64,000 nt of DNA from Cordylochernes scorpioides (taxonomy: Eukaryota; Arthropoda; Arachnida; Pseudoscorpiones; Chernetidae). Positions 44,001-54,824 of the stretch are shown here, piece after piece. The stretch covers positions 64,976,115 to 65,040,114 of the forward strand of contig CP092876.1 of assembly GCA_030710605.1 (NCBI GenBank), in the 5' to 3' direction. The position numbers and the translations under genes are program-made. Numbering within the stretch: position 1 is the stretch's first letter; each line of letters opens with the position of its first letter. The notes under the pieces are model-generated. The model was given only the letters and a program-made list of their open reading frames with translations, searched no databases and was not told the origin of the DNA.

Positions 44001-47000
44001 TCTGTGGAGGCTTGGGGAAGAGCCCATGTCCCGAACTACCCTAATGAGTTTGTGGGACATTACCTTACAGAGGTACTTGGGTGTTGTTACCCCATTGAAT
44101 AACTCTCTGCCCTTCACAATGTTCCTCCATCTGTCCAAACATAAGTCCTGGACGTGCCCCCTGATCCTCCTATAAACTTCTTTCTTGGTCACTGTGGTCC
44201 TCAGTGATCTACCTTTTAAGCATCCTGCCTTAGAGATCCTGTCTGCGAACTCATTACCTTCGATGAGGCTTTGTCTCCTAAACCAAGGGAGCTCCGGAGC
44301 CCGCGTCAACATCTCCAGCTCCTGGATTATTTGATGCGCGAGTTGCCCTTTCTCCAGATTGATGGCGACGAGGGCCGACATACAATCTGAATAGAGGCGG
44401 TCCGGGCTGAAGTTCTTCTCGGCACACACTCTGCGGGCTACCCTGATCGCAACCAGCTAGGCTGAAAAGACCAATTCGTCCACTCTGAGTGTTAAACTTT
44501 CTTGGAAGATCAGCTCTCCATTAGTGAAAATCACTACCCCAGCTCCAGTATTGGTTCCAGACCTACTCCCATCAGTGAAAACCTCCGTGCCATTGCCTGT
44601 CGGCTCTCCAGGACTCCAATTCCACTTTGGCAACCACTGCGGAGGCTTTCTTGGGTCCCTCTTCCATTCCAGGGCACCCGCTTCAAGTCCCAGGGCATCT
44701 TCCCTGTTCTCTTAGATCTTCTGTCTGATGGTCTCCTCCTCTAGTTTCAACCCCAGGGGAATAAGACCAGCGAGGACCAATAAGGCCTCACTGCTGGTAG
44801 TGCGATATCCCCCTGTGATTCTGAGTGCCGCTATCCTCTGCACTCTCTCTAGAGTTGTTGCCACCTTCTGATCCCTGTTTCGGCGACACCAAACCCTGGA
44901 AGCATATAGCAGGATTGGCTCGACACAGGAGAGGCAGAGGTTCCAAAAAATAGTACCCTCCTTCTCCCCCCCCCCTGTTGAGAGCCAACCAGGACAGGCC
45001 TGCACAACGGCCTCCCTGCCTCTCGCCACCATCTCCTCCGCCTGGTATTGCCAACCCATCTTGTCATCAATGACCACCCCCAGGATGGTCATCCTATTGA
45101 CCAACGCTACCCTCCGTCCTTCGATCCCGATAGCCGGCTTGTGTTCCCATTTGATCCCTTTCCTTTTAGTTCTTATGTCCCTAGGCTTAAAGCTGAGGGC
45201 TTTAGTTTTGGAGACATTGAACTTAAGGCCAGAGTCATGGGCCCAGTTCAAGAGAATTTGGAGAGAAGTTTCAACACACTTCTCAGCCTTCGCTCTCGAA
45301 GCAGCCTCAACAATGAGGAACTGGTCGTCAGCATAGAGAACCAGCCTGGCTCCCTCAGGGAGCTCCTCCTGGAAAACGGTGTTAACCAGGATATTCCACA
45401 GAATAGGTCCGCAGCAAGAGCCCTGGGGGCAACCCCTAGCACAGTTTCTTTCCAACTTCCGCCCACCAAAACTGAGGCTAATCCGTCTATCCCTCAGGAA
45501 GTCACAAACCAAGCTGCACAAATTATCAGGACAACCCATGTCCATCAAATTTCTCATCAGCTTGTTCCAGTTCATGGAGTTGAACGCGCCATCAATGTCC
45601 AGGGCCACGAAAAGAACCCAAGCACCCTTATTTAAGCCCATCTCAACCCCCTCTAACACCTCGTTCAGAGCTGTGGTTGTGGACTTCCCTTCCCTAAAAC
45701 CATGTTGGAAAGAGGAAAGGAGCTCATTACTCTCTAGCCAATGCTTCAGTCGCTGAGCTAGTAGGCTATCCAGGACCTTACCTAGACACGCTAGTAAGGA
45801 AAGCATACGATAATCATTAGGAGAATTACCCTTTCTACCAGACTTTTCGAGAAGCACTACTCGGGCAACCTTCCATGCCTCAGGAAAAGTACCAGTGTCC
45901 AGGCACCTATTGAATAACCTGGAAAGAAGCGATGGGTGCATCCTTACCAGGGCTTTCACGACCGTGTTATCGATCCCTTCGGGACCAGGAGATTTCCTTT
46001 TCCCGAACTTGAAAGCCGTCAGTTTCACCTCATTCTCAGAAAAGGGCGGATATACCAAACCACAAGTGGTCAGAGAGATCGGGTCCTTTGGTTCCTCGTT
46101 TCCGAAGTGCCGATCCAAGTTGTTTTTATTTTGTCTTCTGCTTTCGAGCGAGTAGGTCTAGAACACATTCTCTCTGAATTTTCTCATTGTTGGTGATGAA
46201 ACAGCACCAGTGATTATTTTGGCCGCTTTTGCTTGAACACTGTCTAGTCTTACTTTTAGTGATGAGCTTGAGGGAGCCCAGACCGGTGTTGCATATTCCA
46301 TTATCGGCCTTATTAAGGTGGTATATGTTGTTCTGAGAATTCTAGGTTTTGCTCCCCAATTTGTTCCACATAGCCTTCTCAGAATGTTTAGTTTTCTGAT
46401 AGTTCTATTTGAGGTGCTAATTATGTGTTCTGAAAATTCCAATTCCTCATCAATAATAATTAAAATAATTTTGTTTACATCTTGTCAATACACGCACAGT
46501 CTGCACTATTAAAAAAAGATAATATGCATTATATACACTATGTACAATGAATATGGCGCCTCTTCCAGCGCTGCAGAGTTTGTGGAGAATCGCCAGTTGG
46601 TCTCCAGCGACACCACGCATTTTGCGATCTACGATGAATACGTAGATCGCGTACTTTGCCGCTTAGGAGATGGTGATGGCGTGGTCCTCGAGACCAACTT
46701 GAAAGATACAGGACTGCAGTATCACACCTAGGTATTATGGATTTCTAATTTTATCAAACATTTGTTTGTTTATGCTTTTTTTTGTTATATTTATGCCTAT
46801 TTCCCTGTGAGTGGAGAAGACGCATAGGTTTGGTTTTATGGTCATTTGGTGTTCCATTGCCCACTTCTCCAGTCCTCTCATTGATGTGTTCAGTATTTTT
46901 TACGATTTTTCTATGCTGCTACTTGTGTGCCATATGGCTATATCATCTGCATAACAGACAACCTTTGTGTCTTCAGTGAGGTAAGGATAGATGTCGTTAA

Positions 47001-50000
47001 TATATAGCAGATAGAGTAGAGGACTGAGCACAGATCCCTGAGTTACACCAGCCCATGTTCTTCCTTCCTTGGAAAATTCTCCATTGACCCGAACCTTTAA
47101 CCTTCTTCCCCTTAAGAAGTCTGCAATCCAGATTAAGGTTTTTCTCTTACTCCGATGTTGTGCAGCTTTTCACGTAATTTATCCCTCCACACTCGATCAA
47201 AAGCTGAGGTCATATCAAGGAATATAGCCGTGGTCTTCTTTGGCGGTTTTTCCTGGAAAGAATCTATTATTGATTGACAGAAGTAAAACAGTTGATCAGT
47301 CGTACAGTGCTGAGATCTATAGGCAGTTTGGTAGAGGTTTATTTTATTATTGTTAGTGAGCCAGACTATGAGCCTAGAGTGGATAATTCGTTCTGGTATT
47401 TTACAAAGTTTGCTGGTGAGAGCAATTGGCCGATAGTATTTGTATTCCTTGGCATCTTTGTTTGGGTTTAGTATTGGCACTATAATTGATATCTTCCAAT
47501 TCTTTGGTAGTTTACCAGTTTGCCATGAAATGTTCAGTATTCGTAGGAGTTGATTATTAGCTTTGTCTTCAAAGTGTTTGATCATTTAACCAAAGATTAG
47601 ATTATCTCTTGGTGACCTCTTGGATTTTTTTATTGATAAGTTTAGCTCATTCAGTGTGAAGTCTCTCGAGAAAATATCTTGTTGATGGAAGTTTCTTGCT
47701 TGTTTAACTAACTGGTTTATATTATTTTTAGAGTCCTGTCTTCATTCATATAGTTGAGTATGGAAGTGCTTGAAAGATATTCAGCAATTATGTCAGCCAT
47801 CTGTTTGTTCTCGTTCGCGCTGTTCTATTCATATCGGTTAGAGTATTAGAGGATTGGTGTTGGTGTTGATTGTTCCCTAACACTCTAATCATATTCCAGT
47901 GTTGGCTGTCCTTTCTTGGATCCATTTTTTCGCAGAATTCTGCCATTTTTCTTGTTTGCATATCCAAATTTCTTGTTCTATTTTGTGACTAATTTCAATG
48001 AGTTCTTTCTGTTTTCTTCTGTTTTATTTTTTTAAGAAGTTCATTGATATTGTCTCTATCTCTGAAATCACTGCCTCGATGTTGTGGTCCTTCCAGTAAG
48101 GTATCCACAGGTCTTTACGTCTACCTCTAGGTATCGATGCTTTTGCAGATTTTGAAATGTTCGAAGATAATTTTTCCAAGTTTTTGTCAAGGGTTCGGTA
48201 ATTCAATTTTTCATTGCACAGTTCTTCAAGCTTTTCTGTGAATTTTTTTCAAGTCGGCTTTCCTAAAGTTCAATGTTCTTTTATTCTAATGGACGTTCTC
48301 AATTTTGAAGTTTAGGGTTGTTAAAATTGGTCTGTGGTCACTGATTGCACCTCTCAGGATTTTCCATTGTGTTGTGGGTGCGATGTTGTAATTTATCGCT
48401 GTGATGCCTATTGCGGATTCTGTGCCTGTGGACTTAGATAGGTGTTCTCTCCGTTATTTAACGGTGTAAGGTCGAGGTCTGTTAGCATGTCCTCAACCTG
48501 CTGACTTTTGTTATCCAGGACAGGTGATCCCCAAATTGAACTTTTGGCGTTAAATTCGCCGAGTATGATTGTGATATCCGAAGACGCTTCACTAAATGTC
48601 TCTATTATGTGTACCCATACAAAATTCAAAGATTTCACGAGCTGAAAGTTGGCGATTTTGAGATGCGTCAAGAATTCGCTGCATGGGTTTTCCGGCGAAT
48701 TGATATTGATGAAAACTGGCTGTCGAATGTTCTGTGGACAGATGATGCTCACTTTTCTCTAAACGGAGAATTTAACATTCAAAACAGCCGCATTTGGGCA
48801 ACAGACAACCCTAGGATTTTTACAGAAATGCCACTTTACCAGCCTAGAGTTACAGTTTTGTGTGGGTTCACTTCTTTTATTATTGGGCCATTTTTCTTTG
48901 AAAAATCAATGGAAGAACTTTTAAAACCGTTTTTGTAACTGATGAACGTTATGTCCAACTTTTGAGAGAAAAGGGTATTCCCATATTGCAGGGCAAAAGC
49001 ACTAAGCGAAATAACATTCATGAAAGATGGAGGACCTCCTCATATCTCCCGAGGTGCCAAACAATTGCTGAAGGATACGTTCTGTGAAAATCGGGTGATT
49101 AGTCGCCACTTTATACACCAGTGGCCTCCAAGATCACCAGACTTGACGCCTTGCGATTTTTGTTTATGGGGGTACATTAAATCGTGTGTTTATCGATGCT
49201 GGCCTACCACATTGGCCATGTTGAAGGCTTCTATCAGATGGCACGTTTTATCAATTTCAACAGATATGTTATTTAATGCTGTCTATTCTGTCATTTATCG
49301 TCTGCAGGCGGTGATTGAGAATGAAGGGTGCCACATTGAGCAAGGATTGTGACCTAATACAAGAGAGAAGGCAGTTACCTCATGTGTTATATAAGCCGCC
49401 ATGTATTATATTATCTACCAATATTTTGCAGCTCTTTGTGTTGGGATATGGGGATAATAAATGCTGTCCTCACATCTTGACTATCTTTTTTATTTGTGAA
49501 CAGTAATTTTTTGTTTGTCATTTGCTCACATATTATGTCGTGCAAACCAGAGTGTTATAATTTCTCGAATAACCCTGGTACACACAATTTTCCCCTTATG
49601 TTTAGTTTTCGCTTTTCGCTCATTAGAAGAAATAGCATAAGGAATATTTTCTGTATACCAATAACTTTAAAAATTTTGTGAAAAAAAAAATAATACAAAA
49701 TGATTTTACTACCACGTTTTTCAACGCAAAAGGTCGATTTAAAAATTATTTTTATTTGAGGGGAAACATTTTTAAAAATTGTGTACAGTATAATAAACAA
49801 TGATAACATTTGACAAGCCCATAGGATATTTGGAATAAAGTACGACAAATATATTTTGTCACTCCCCTCTATATTTCATTTGTTGGATCATGACAAATAT
49901 CCAGTTAAATAGTCAAGGGTCTCCAATTAGTCAAGAAACTACACATTTCTTATAGCAAGAAATCCTATTAGTAGTGCCATCATAATTTTTGGTACTATAT

Positions 50001-51534
50001 TAACATATCAAAAATTCGTGTATTTATATCAGCAGTATTTTTCAAACATTCAATCTATTTCACAAAACCCCATATAAAATATAAATATTTTTGCTACATG
50101 TTTTAATTTGCATTTGCCTATTTTACATATCTCTGATTGTATTTGAAATTCGTTAACCAATTCTTCATACTTTTGGCGAAGTGGTGTTTTATTAATTTGT
50201 TATTTGATTATATTAGGGTTCTTTCCTGGTATTCAAAAAGGAAAAATACGTGTCGTTCAATTATATTTTTCAATTTATCAAACAATTTGGCCGCTGAATA
50301 TCTGAATCTGGTAGAGCGCCATCTGGTGAATAAAATTGTAACTAAAATCAATTTCGAATTTTTCATTATTTGCCATAAAAATTCCCATTGCATCCTGAAC
50401 ACAATGGTGTTTACCGCATTGCTCTAACGCAAATATTCGCGGAGTTATTAATTTTTAAAGTTGTGCGGGACTTTTGGATCACCCTGTATTTAACTCGTTT
50501 TCTATCGCCGTATCATTATACCAGGTTTTCTCCTGTAGAAGGACGTCCGTGCCCGAAAGCTAGAGAATAAAAAAAAAATATGTTTTGAAAATAAACTTTT
50601 CTCTGGAGGAATGATTAATTTTACTCAATATTCTATATTACTCTGAATCTTTCGTACTGAGGCATTTTTATTAACCTAATGAAACTTATATTACAAACAC
50701 ATATCGCTATAATAATAACATATATGTATATTCAAATTTAAAAAAAAATATATATATATATATATTATATTTTAAAAAATAAAAAGATATGATATCTGTT
50801 GTTTTGGATCATATTGATGATTATGCTATGGTGGTGCAGTCGTGGCATGAATCTTCTTGAAAGTAAAATAATAAAAATAGTCTTGATCAGATATTGCTTT
50901 AATTGAACTTATGAGATATATAAAAACATAATAAAAGTAAAAGTGCTGCCTGGCTTAAGGCGTAAGAATAAAAAAAGAAAAGCTTATTTACAAAATGTAC
51001 AAAAGTTTTGGGTCGGCCAGCGGGGAAGAACAACAATGATATTTATATGGGGTGCATGACCTCTGACGGCCAATTTATACAGAGTATTTATATCTATGAA
51101 ATTATAATTTTAAATAAAATAACATTTTAACATAATTCTAAATAAAATATTTTAATTTAACATTTAAATAAATTATTTTAATATAACATATATACATTTT
51201 AATTTAAAATACTTTAAAAATATATAATCCGTTTTCTCAATATACGTAAATATGAACATATTTTAATTTCCCCCTTTTTACTTAAACATACTCTATTTTA
51301 GATATGTAAAAATGTTGTATATATATATTCTCTAAAAAGTGGAGTGAGAGTTAGTCAAGAATATTACAGGTAAAGATCGTTAAAGCCCGAAAGCTAGAGA
51401 TTTTAAAATCCGTCTTCAAGAAAAGCATGTCCCTCGATGATATTGATGATATTCAGCCATATAAGATACTCACGGGCCACGACGAGGGTCACCATCAGGA
51501 CGGCTACAAGGACGACAAGGAAGCTGCGTGACAT
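38065..51534 (-). CDS. Kunitz-type secreted peptide, gene 3 (two exons, 13.2-kb intron)
   Basis: The CDS is the join of exon 1 (51534-51474) and exon 2 (38255-38065), 83 residues. The signal peptide is the same as in gene 2. The mature domain matches gene 1 except Ala for Thr in KKNAGKC. Cysteine spacing is 8, 17, 7, 12, 3, with Gln at P1. Donor GTGAGTAT, acceptor AG and AATAAA (38005-38010) are conserved. Exon pairing across 13.2 kb is inferred from cassette order and matching phase, because no other exon 1 or 2 lies between. Whether it is still spliced over the nested transposons cannot be judged from sequence. Confidence 0.7.
38365..39092 (+). pseudogene. Penelope-like element fragment with GIY-YIG endonuclease
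   Basis: One frame reads IARHLKNIGIKTFFCNSPSL (38400-38460), like the end of a Penelope RT and linker. After a frameshift, a GIY-YIG domain begins TYFIECNECKTKYVGETRRS (38527-38586) and continues LNIRISEHQRN and AYHHVRETGHS to about 38753. The CxxC and YVGET...R...H pattern is typical of the endonuclease of Penelope-like elements. The fragment continues on the other side of the composite (50489 to about 50640, with GTGCCCGAAAGCTAGAGAAT), so the composite inserted into it. RT is missing. Confidence 0.75.
39095..39573. repeat. Left terminal inverted repeat of composite copy 2
   Basis: Matches the complement of 7840-8315 over its whole length, and the complement of 50088-50486 over its outer 399 bp. 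Parallel ORFs of 94-96 codons on both strands are conserved among copies, but this is expected from sequence identity. Confidence 0.85.
39600..40440 (-). pseudogene. LINE-C 3' part, copy 2: RNase H and C-terminal region
   Basis: Minus-strand RNase H begins AYTDGSSDLTLSNGGAGIN (about 40430-40375). It continues with CELTAIWIALDVYLNQPSLH, ILIYSDSISALEEIQKG and AGIRGNGMAFELAKEA. A C-terminal region follows with TKTITRLRTKHYKGM and a CxxC-type CNNCPGVELTPTHI. The domain breaks off at about 40440, where LINE-A begins in the other orientation. The rest of LINE-C lies at 46165-48605. Confidence 0.8.
40441..43780 (+). pseudogene. LINE-A, copy 2: endonuclease, reverse transcriptase and RNase H
   Basis: More complete than copy 1. 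The APE endonuclease piece reads IYNMYHPPNNTFIDD and IIVGDLNAKHQLWGC (40570-40700). RT starts NKTPGPDGIHGRMISNLGKI (41518-41577), continues YRPISLTNICCKLMEKI near 41690 and PQGSVLNPTLFTLFI near 42080, then GLFADDIILW near 42170. The thumb ORF is at 42552-42959. RNase H starts IYTDGSRDELGHTGSG (43053 onward), with ILTDSRSAIQHLNHT later. Frameshifts and stops throughout (for example after HTIAAF near 41900) make it a pseudogene. It ends against LINE-B near 43780. Confidence 0.85.
43781..46160 (-). pseudogene. LINE-B, copy 2: reverse transcriptase and RNase H
   Basis: An open minus-strand frame of 468 codons (46118-44712) covers RT from FGKRKSPGPEGIDNTVVKAL through DYRMLSLLACLGKVLDSLLA and FVALDIDGAFNSMNWNKLMR to CPQGSCCGPILWNIL and YADDQFLIVEAA. 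It also includes the linker. RNase H continues in broken frames (TDGSRSG-like near 44570), with RLYSDCMSALVAINL at 44400-44350 and a CERDVNARHYVLDRP motif near 43930. The N-terminal part of the ORF, with any endonuclease, is missing. Because copy 1 has lost about 150 bp here, this copy better represents the ancestor. Confidence 0.85.
46165..48605 (-). pseudogene. LINE-C, copy 2: endonuclease and reverse transcriptase
   Basis: The minus-strand order is endonuclease end (TIILGEFNAKSSIWGSPVLD, 48580-48510), RT fingers (YRPIALTSKLCKIPERI near 47400), palm with FLDMTSAFDRVWRDKL near 47200, CYADDIAIWH near 46950, and thumb (LRRLCGTNWGAKPRILRTTY, 46390-46320). A foreign insert lies at about 46465-46735, as in copy 1. 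Several frameshifts are present. At 48605 it gives way to mariner transposase. Confidence 0.82.
48609..49352 (+). pseudogene. Mariner-type transposase, C-terminal two thirds, copy 2
   Basis: The frame 48609-48938 carries VLWTDDAHFSLNGEF (first catalytic D). After a frameshift, 49020-49352 carries KDGGPPHIS (second D) and QWPPRSPDLTPCDF (third D). All three catalytic aspartates are kept, unlike copy 1. The N-terminal third and the junction frame are lost, so no working enzyme is expected. The transposase lies next to the right terminal repeat, as in a normal mariner. Confidence 0.83.
49353..50087. other. Composite copy 2, 3' internal region
   Basis: 49353-49795 matches 7518-7835 of copy 1, apart from a block near 49475-49580 (ATCTTGACTATCTTT onward) that is absent from copy 1. 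49797-50087 has no counterpart in copy 1, where the terminal repeat continues instead. It may be a replaced or inserted segment. No ORF was recognised. Confidence 0.5.
50088..50486. repeat. Right terminal inverted repeat of composite copy 2
   Basis: Complement of the outer 399 bp of the left repeat. It ends GGATCACCCTG followed by TA at 50487-50488. Confidence 0.85.
50640..51420. other. Intron 1 remainder of Kunitz gene 3
   Basis: AT-rich DNA. Parts (51200-51420) align with the gene 1 intron near 21400-21620 and the gene 2 intron near 26870-27060. An interval (50760-51070) has no match in them and no ORF. Confidence 0.5.
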
Positions 51535-51566
51535 GATGGACACTGACTGGATGTCCCCGAGAAGAC

Positions 51567-51652
51567 ATTATATAGCCGCAGATTTTGACAGATGGCCACA
51601 GCTGTGCGACATTTTGGTGACAGCAGGGGTCCTGACGATGTCAACAGGTTGC
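51567..51652 (-). promoter_or_regulatory. Core promoter of Kunitz gene 3
   Basis: TATATAAT (complement 51567-51574) and GCAACCTGTTGAC (complement 51640-51652), with the same spacing and near-identical sequence as genes 1 and 2. The promoter is intact although the intron is enlarged. Confidence 0.65.
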
Positions 51653-51679
51653 ATCTTATTGCACTGGGGTTTGTAAATA

Positions 51680-53105
51680 CAATGAATTCATTGAGTTTAA
51701 TGATCGATTCGTGGAAAATATGTCAGCTTTGTGAGTAACCCATCAGATTTTTTAAGGATTAAATCCTTTTGATTGAAATAAAAATAATAATAAAAATAAT
51801 AATTTGCATATATTTAGCTGCTATTGTTTTATAATTTCGATATATTGTTTAAAATATTTTGCCAGCCTGATTTTTAATTTAAAGTTTTCAAACCTATCAT
51901 AGAGAGAGAGAGAGAGGTTCCATATATAGATATATGTGAGAGAGAGTTAAAAATATAGCGATTAAATGCTTTTTTTTCAAATGGAATTTTATATTTATTG
52001 TGACTATAAAAAGACCAAAAATGGCGAACATGAATAAAATTATCTGATAAAATCAACCGTATAATTATTTAAAATAAAAATATACAATTTTTCTGATTTC
52101 TAGGCACCATAGGGGAATGACAACTACATTGCTCTCACGTGCCTATGGAACGACTATCTCAAAATAAACGGTATATCATAGTCTTCACTCAGAATAGTCT
52201 TTTAGCAAAAAGACAATGATATTTCTAATCACTTATCAAATAAGAGACCATTTGAAAAGGTCAATGTTTCATTTTATGAAGAGTTAAGATTCAGTCAAGA
52301 TATTGATTCACGATCAATTTTATTTGTAGAGAACCTCTGAATTGCTATCATCCTACCAACCTACAGTAAAGAAACTGCTATGAGGGAAGATATTGTGGTC
52401 TGGGCTGTTTTTATTTCGACCAGCCTTGATGAGACATATTGACTTCTCGAAGAATTTGAGCCCTCCATGAGCTAGTTCAGGGATGCCATAGAACACCAAC
52501 TCATTTTATGGTTAATAATCTAGTACACACATAAGGTAGCACTAGTCTGAATATTAACTGCGAGTGAGGATAAATTGGTAAACCTTATATCTTTGGAGAC
52601 CTGAATATAAAATAATTCATCAGGAAAGGTTTAGAAAGCCTATCAACCTCCGAGCCTTCCTAACTAAATTATGCTCTTATGAGGATGTGAGATTCATACT
52701 TGAAGACATCCTCCGAATCCTGCTATATAGAAAGAAAGCTCTTTCTTTATATTACATCATATTTATAGTTTCAAATTTCTTAATAAACACTTTAATCAAT
52801 TTGTTTCGATGTATTTTTTTTTATAATATTACCTTTTCAGAATCAAACATTTTCTGCTTACTAATATTTGCATTCCATGTGCATAATATCTATCTATATA
52901 TAGTAGAGATTTTATGAGAACTTTTAAAATATTCAGGGTGATTTTATTGAAAATAACGGGGGATTATCAGGTAAATTAGGAAAATTTTAATATTTCAAAT
53001 TTTTTCATCCAGAGTAAATATCAATAAATTGTGAAATATGAAAATTGCCACATTTTAGTTTTTTAAAATACATAGTTTTGATTTATTCAATATTGTTTCA
53101 ATTAT
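51680..53105. other. Upstream non-coding DNA of cassette 3
   Basis: Contains GA repeats (51900-51920) and segments shared with cassettes 1 and 2 (52195-52460, 52600-52750). No gene was seen. Confidence 0.6.
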
Positions 53106-53109
53106 AGTC

Positions 53110-54060
53110 TCCAATAAACTAGAAGCGAATGCGGAAAGAAGCACAGGCCTTGGCGACGTACTTCTTGACCATTTGAATGTGAAAACCTCTTATTTTAGAG
53201 ACGGGATGATGTGGGGTTTTTTTTTTTTTTGACAGCTCTCTCGATAAGGCCCCTACATTGTAGACGTAGAGATTGCCGTCTGAAGAAATAGAAGGCAAAA
53301 TTCGGAACGTAAATTAATGGGGATTGTAATTATCAGTCGTGCCTGTATTATTTTGCCTTGTTGGCTAGAGCTAAAACCTGATAAAACATAATTCTTTTTT
53401 TTTTATGATGATCATGTCCCTACACGGCGGTTTAACGGTGGTTTCTGGACATTACTATAGGTGTTAGCGTTCAAATGAGACCCTTATAAAAGAGGCGGAT
53501 AGGAATAAAATTCATTCCAATGCCGATTATTCTGAGGATCATCAGGAAGTCAAAATATTCCAATGAATCGCGATGGGTACTTCTGATGGAGGCTTTATAT
53601 AATCAATGTTCATTCATGGGATTCACCTTCTGGTTCTGGGGAAAGGTTTTCAATCGGATCAGTAACTCAACATGTCACAAAAATTTCTCTGGTTTTTAGG
53701 AGGAAGGTAAAATTCATTTATCCTTCATATAGCCTCAGTCAACTTCCTAATCTTCCTGAAAAGCATAGGACACGAGAAAAAAAATTCCTGATGAACATTT
53801 CTGACAATATCATAGGGCCGACGACCATCTCCTTGGCTATGTCTCTATCGCTTTTTCTAGAGTATCTATCAATCTTCTCTTTTATATTTTCGTATAGGTT
53901 TTCGTCTTTTACTTTGTACAATTGACACGAGTGCTTTTTCTTTTCAAGTGTTCCTTCATTGTCATTGTCGTCTCATCAAACTGCTTCTTGATACTGCTTT
54001 TTATCACCATAATAAAGTAATCTATATATTTTGAGCTCTTTCCATCATGCAGAGAATCGA
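53110..54060 (-). pseudogene. Mariner-type transposase remnant, unit 3
   Basis: Homologous to 23690-24560. The minus-strand N-terminal region keeps VKDENLYENIKEKIDRYSRK and SDRDIAKEMVVGPMILSEM (about 53910-53800), a mariner helix-turn-helix. Catalytic-region fragments follow, heavily frameshifted. The C-terminal end near 53120 reads GLCFFPHSLL. Confidence 0.65.
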
Positions 54061-54303
54061 TAATAATTTTATTATTCCCGATTATATATTTTAAATATTT
54101 ATATATAAATATATGAAAAAATAGCACAAATGTAACATTGTACTGGGATAAGGTGCATAAATTAAGAAAAAGGCATCTCCTTATCGTGCAACTGAAAGTT
54201 GCTGATGGCTGTCGCCATCTATCGGAATAAATATCAACTATTCTCGTTGATTTTTAATTATTCCAGAATTGGCCAAATACCCATTCTTGATTAATCAAGA
54301 AAA

Positions 54304-54357
54304 GCTAACCACGGACGCGTTTCGGGCTGTTGGCCCTCATCAGCGTGGTGCAAGCTG
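54304..54357 (-). ncRNA. Type I hammerhead ribozyme, family 2 (minus copy)
   Basis: The exact complement of the plus copy at 54771-54824: CTGATGA, stem II GGGC/GCCC with loop CAACA, GAAA, ACGCGT, GUC cleavage triplet and stem I CCACG/CGTGG. It lies in a 338-bp tandem monomer, so transcripts spanning more than one unit could in principle be cut to unit length. Confidence 0.88.
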
Positions 54358-54770
54358 TACCTCAACGACCAAAAAATTGGTCATTAAGGCATCCTGAAAA
54401 ATCATGAAACGGGTAGTTAAGGCCAGAATTGCGTGAGGACGCTACACAATGTGAAAAAATAGCACAAATGTAACATTGTACTGGGATAAGGTGCATAAAT
54501 TAAGAAAAAGGCATCTCCTTATCGTGCAACTGAAAGTTGCTGATGGCTGTCGCCATCTATCGGAATAAATATCAACTATTCTCGTTGATTTTTAATTATT
54601 CCAGAATTGGCCATGCCTTTTTCTTAATTTATGCACCTTATCCCAGTACAATGTTACATTTGTGCTATTTTTTCACATTGTGTAGCGTCCTCACGCAATT
54701 CTGGCCTTAACTACCCGTTTCATGATTTTTCAGGATGCCTTAATGACCAATTTTTTGGTCGTTGAGGTAC

Positions 54771-54824
54771 AGCTTGCACCACGCTGATGAGGGCCAACAG
54801 CCCGAAACGCGTCCGTGGTTAGCT
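54771..54824 (+). ncRNA. Type I hammerhead ribozyme, family 2 (plus copy)
   Basis: All universally conserved core positions are present: CTGATGA (54784-54790), GAAA after stem II (54791-54803), and GUC (54811-54813) with cleavage predicted after C54813. Stem III is the palindrome ACGCGT, a very short helix as described for ribozymes of Penelope-like elements and retrozymes. Stem I is CCACG (54779-54783) with CGTGG (54814-54818), then an internal loop, then AGCT with AGCT (54771-54774, 54821-54824). Confidence 0.9.

Larger units (their letters stand above)
39095..50486. mobile_element. Composite mariner-bounded element, copy 2 (complete, 11,392 bp)
   Basis: The ends are inverted: CAGGGTGATCCAAAAGTCCC at 39095 and its complement finishing at 50486. 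TA lies directly outside each end (39093-39094, 50487-50488), the target duplication of Tc1/mariner elements. Inside, in order: LINE-C RNase H part (-), LINE-A (+), LINE-B (-), LINE-C RT and endonuclease (-), then a mariner transposase C-terminal region (+). The nest suggests LINE-C entered the mariner and the LINE-A/LINE-B block entered LINE-C. It lies in the intron of Kunitz gene 3, inside a Penelope-like fragment. Confidence 0.85.
37137..54060. repeat. Kunitz cassette, tandem unit 3 (expanded by insertions)
   Basis: Tc1 remnant, Kunitz gene 3 with its exons 13 kb apart, upstream blocks homologous to units 1 and 2, and a mariner remnant (minus). The enlargement is explained by a Penelope-like fragment and composite copy 2 in the intron. 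Confidence 0.72.

Noticed and set aside
1..49400. Simple segmental duplication as the origin of the two composite copies
   Set aside because: Similarity ends at the terminal inverted repeat with TA next to it, and the flanks differ. Transposition fits better, although the left end of copy 1 cannot be seen.
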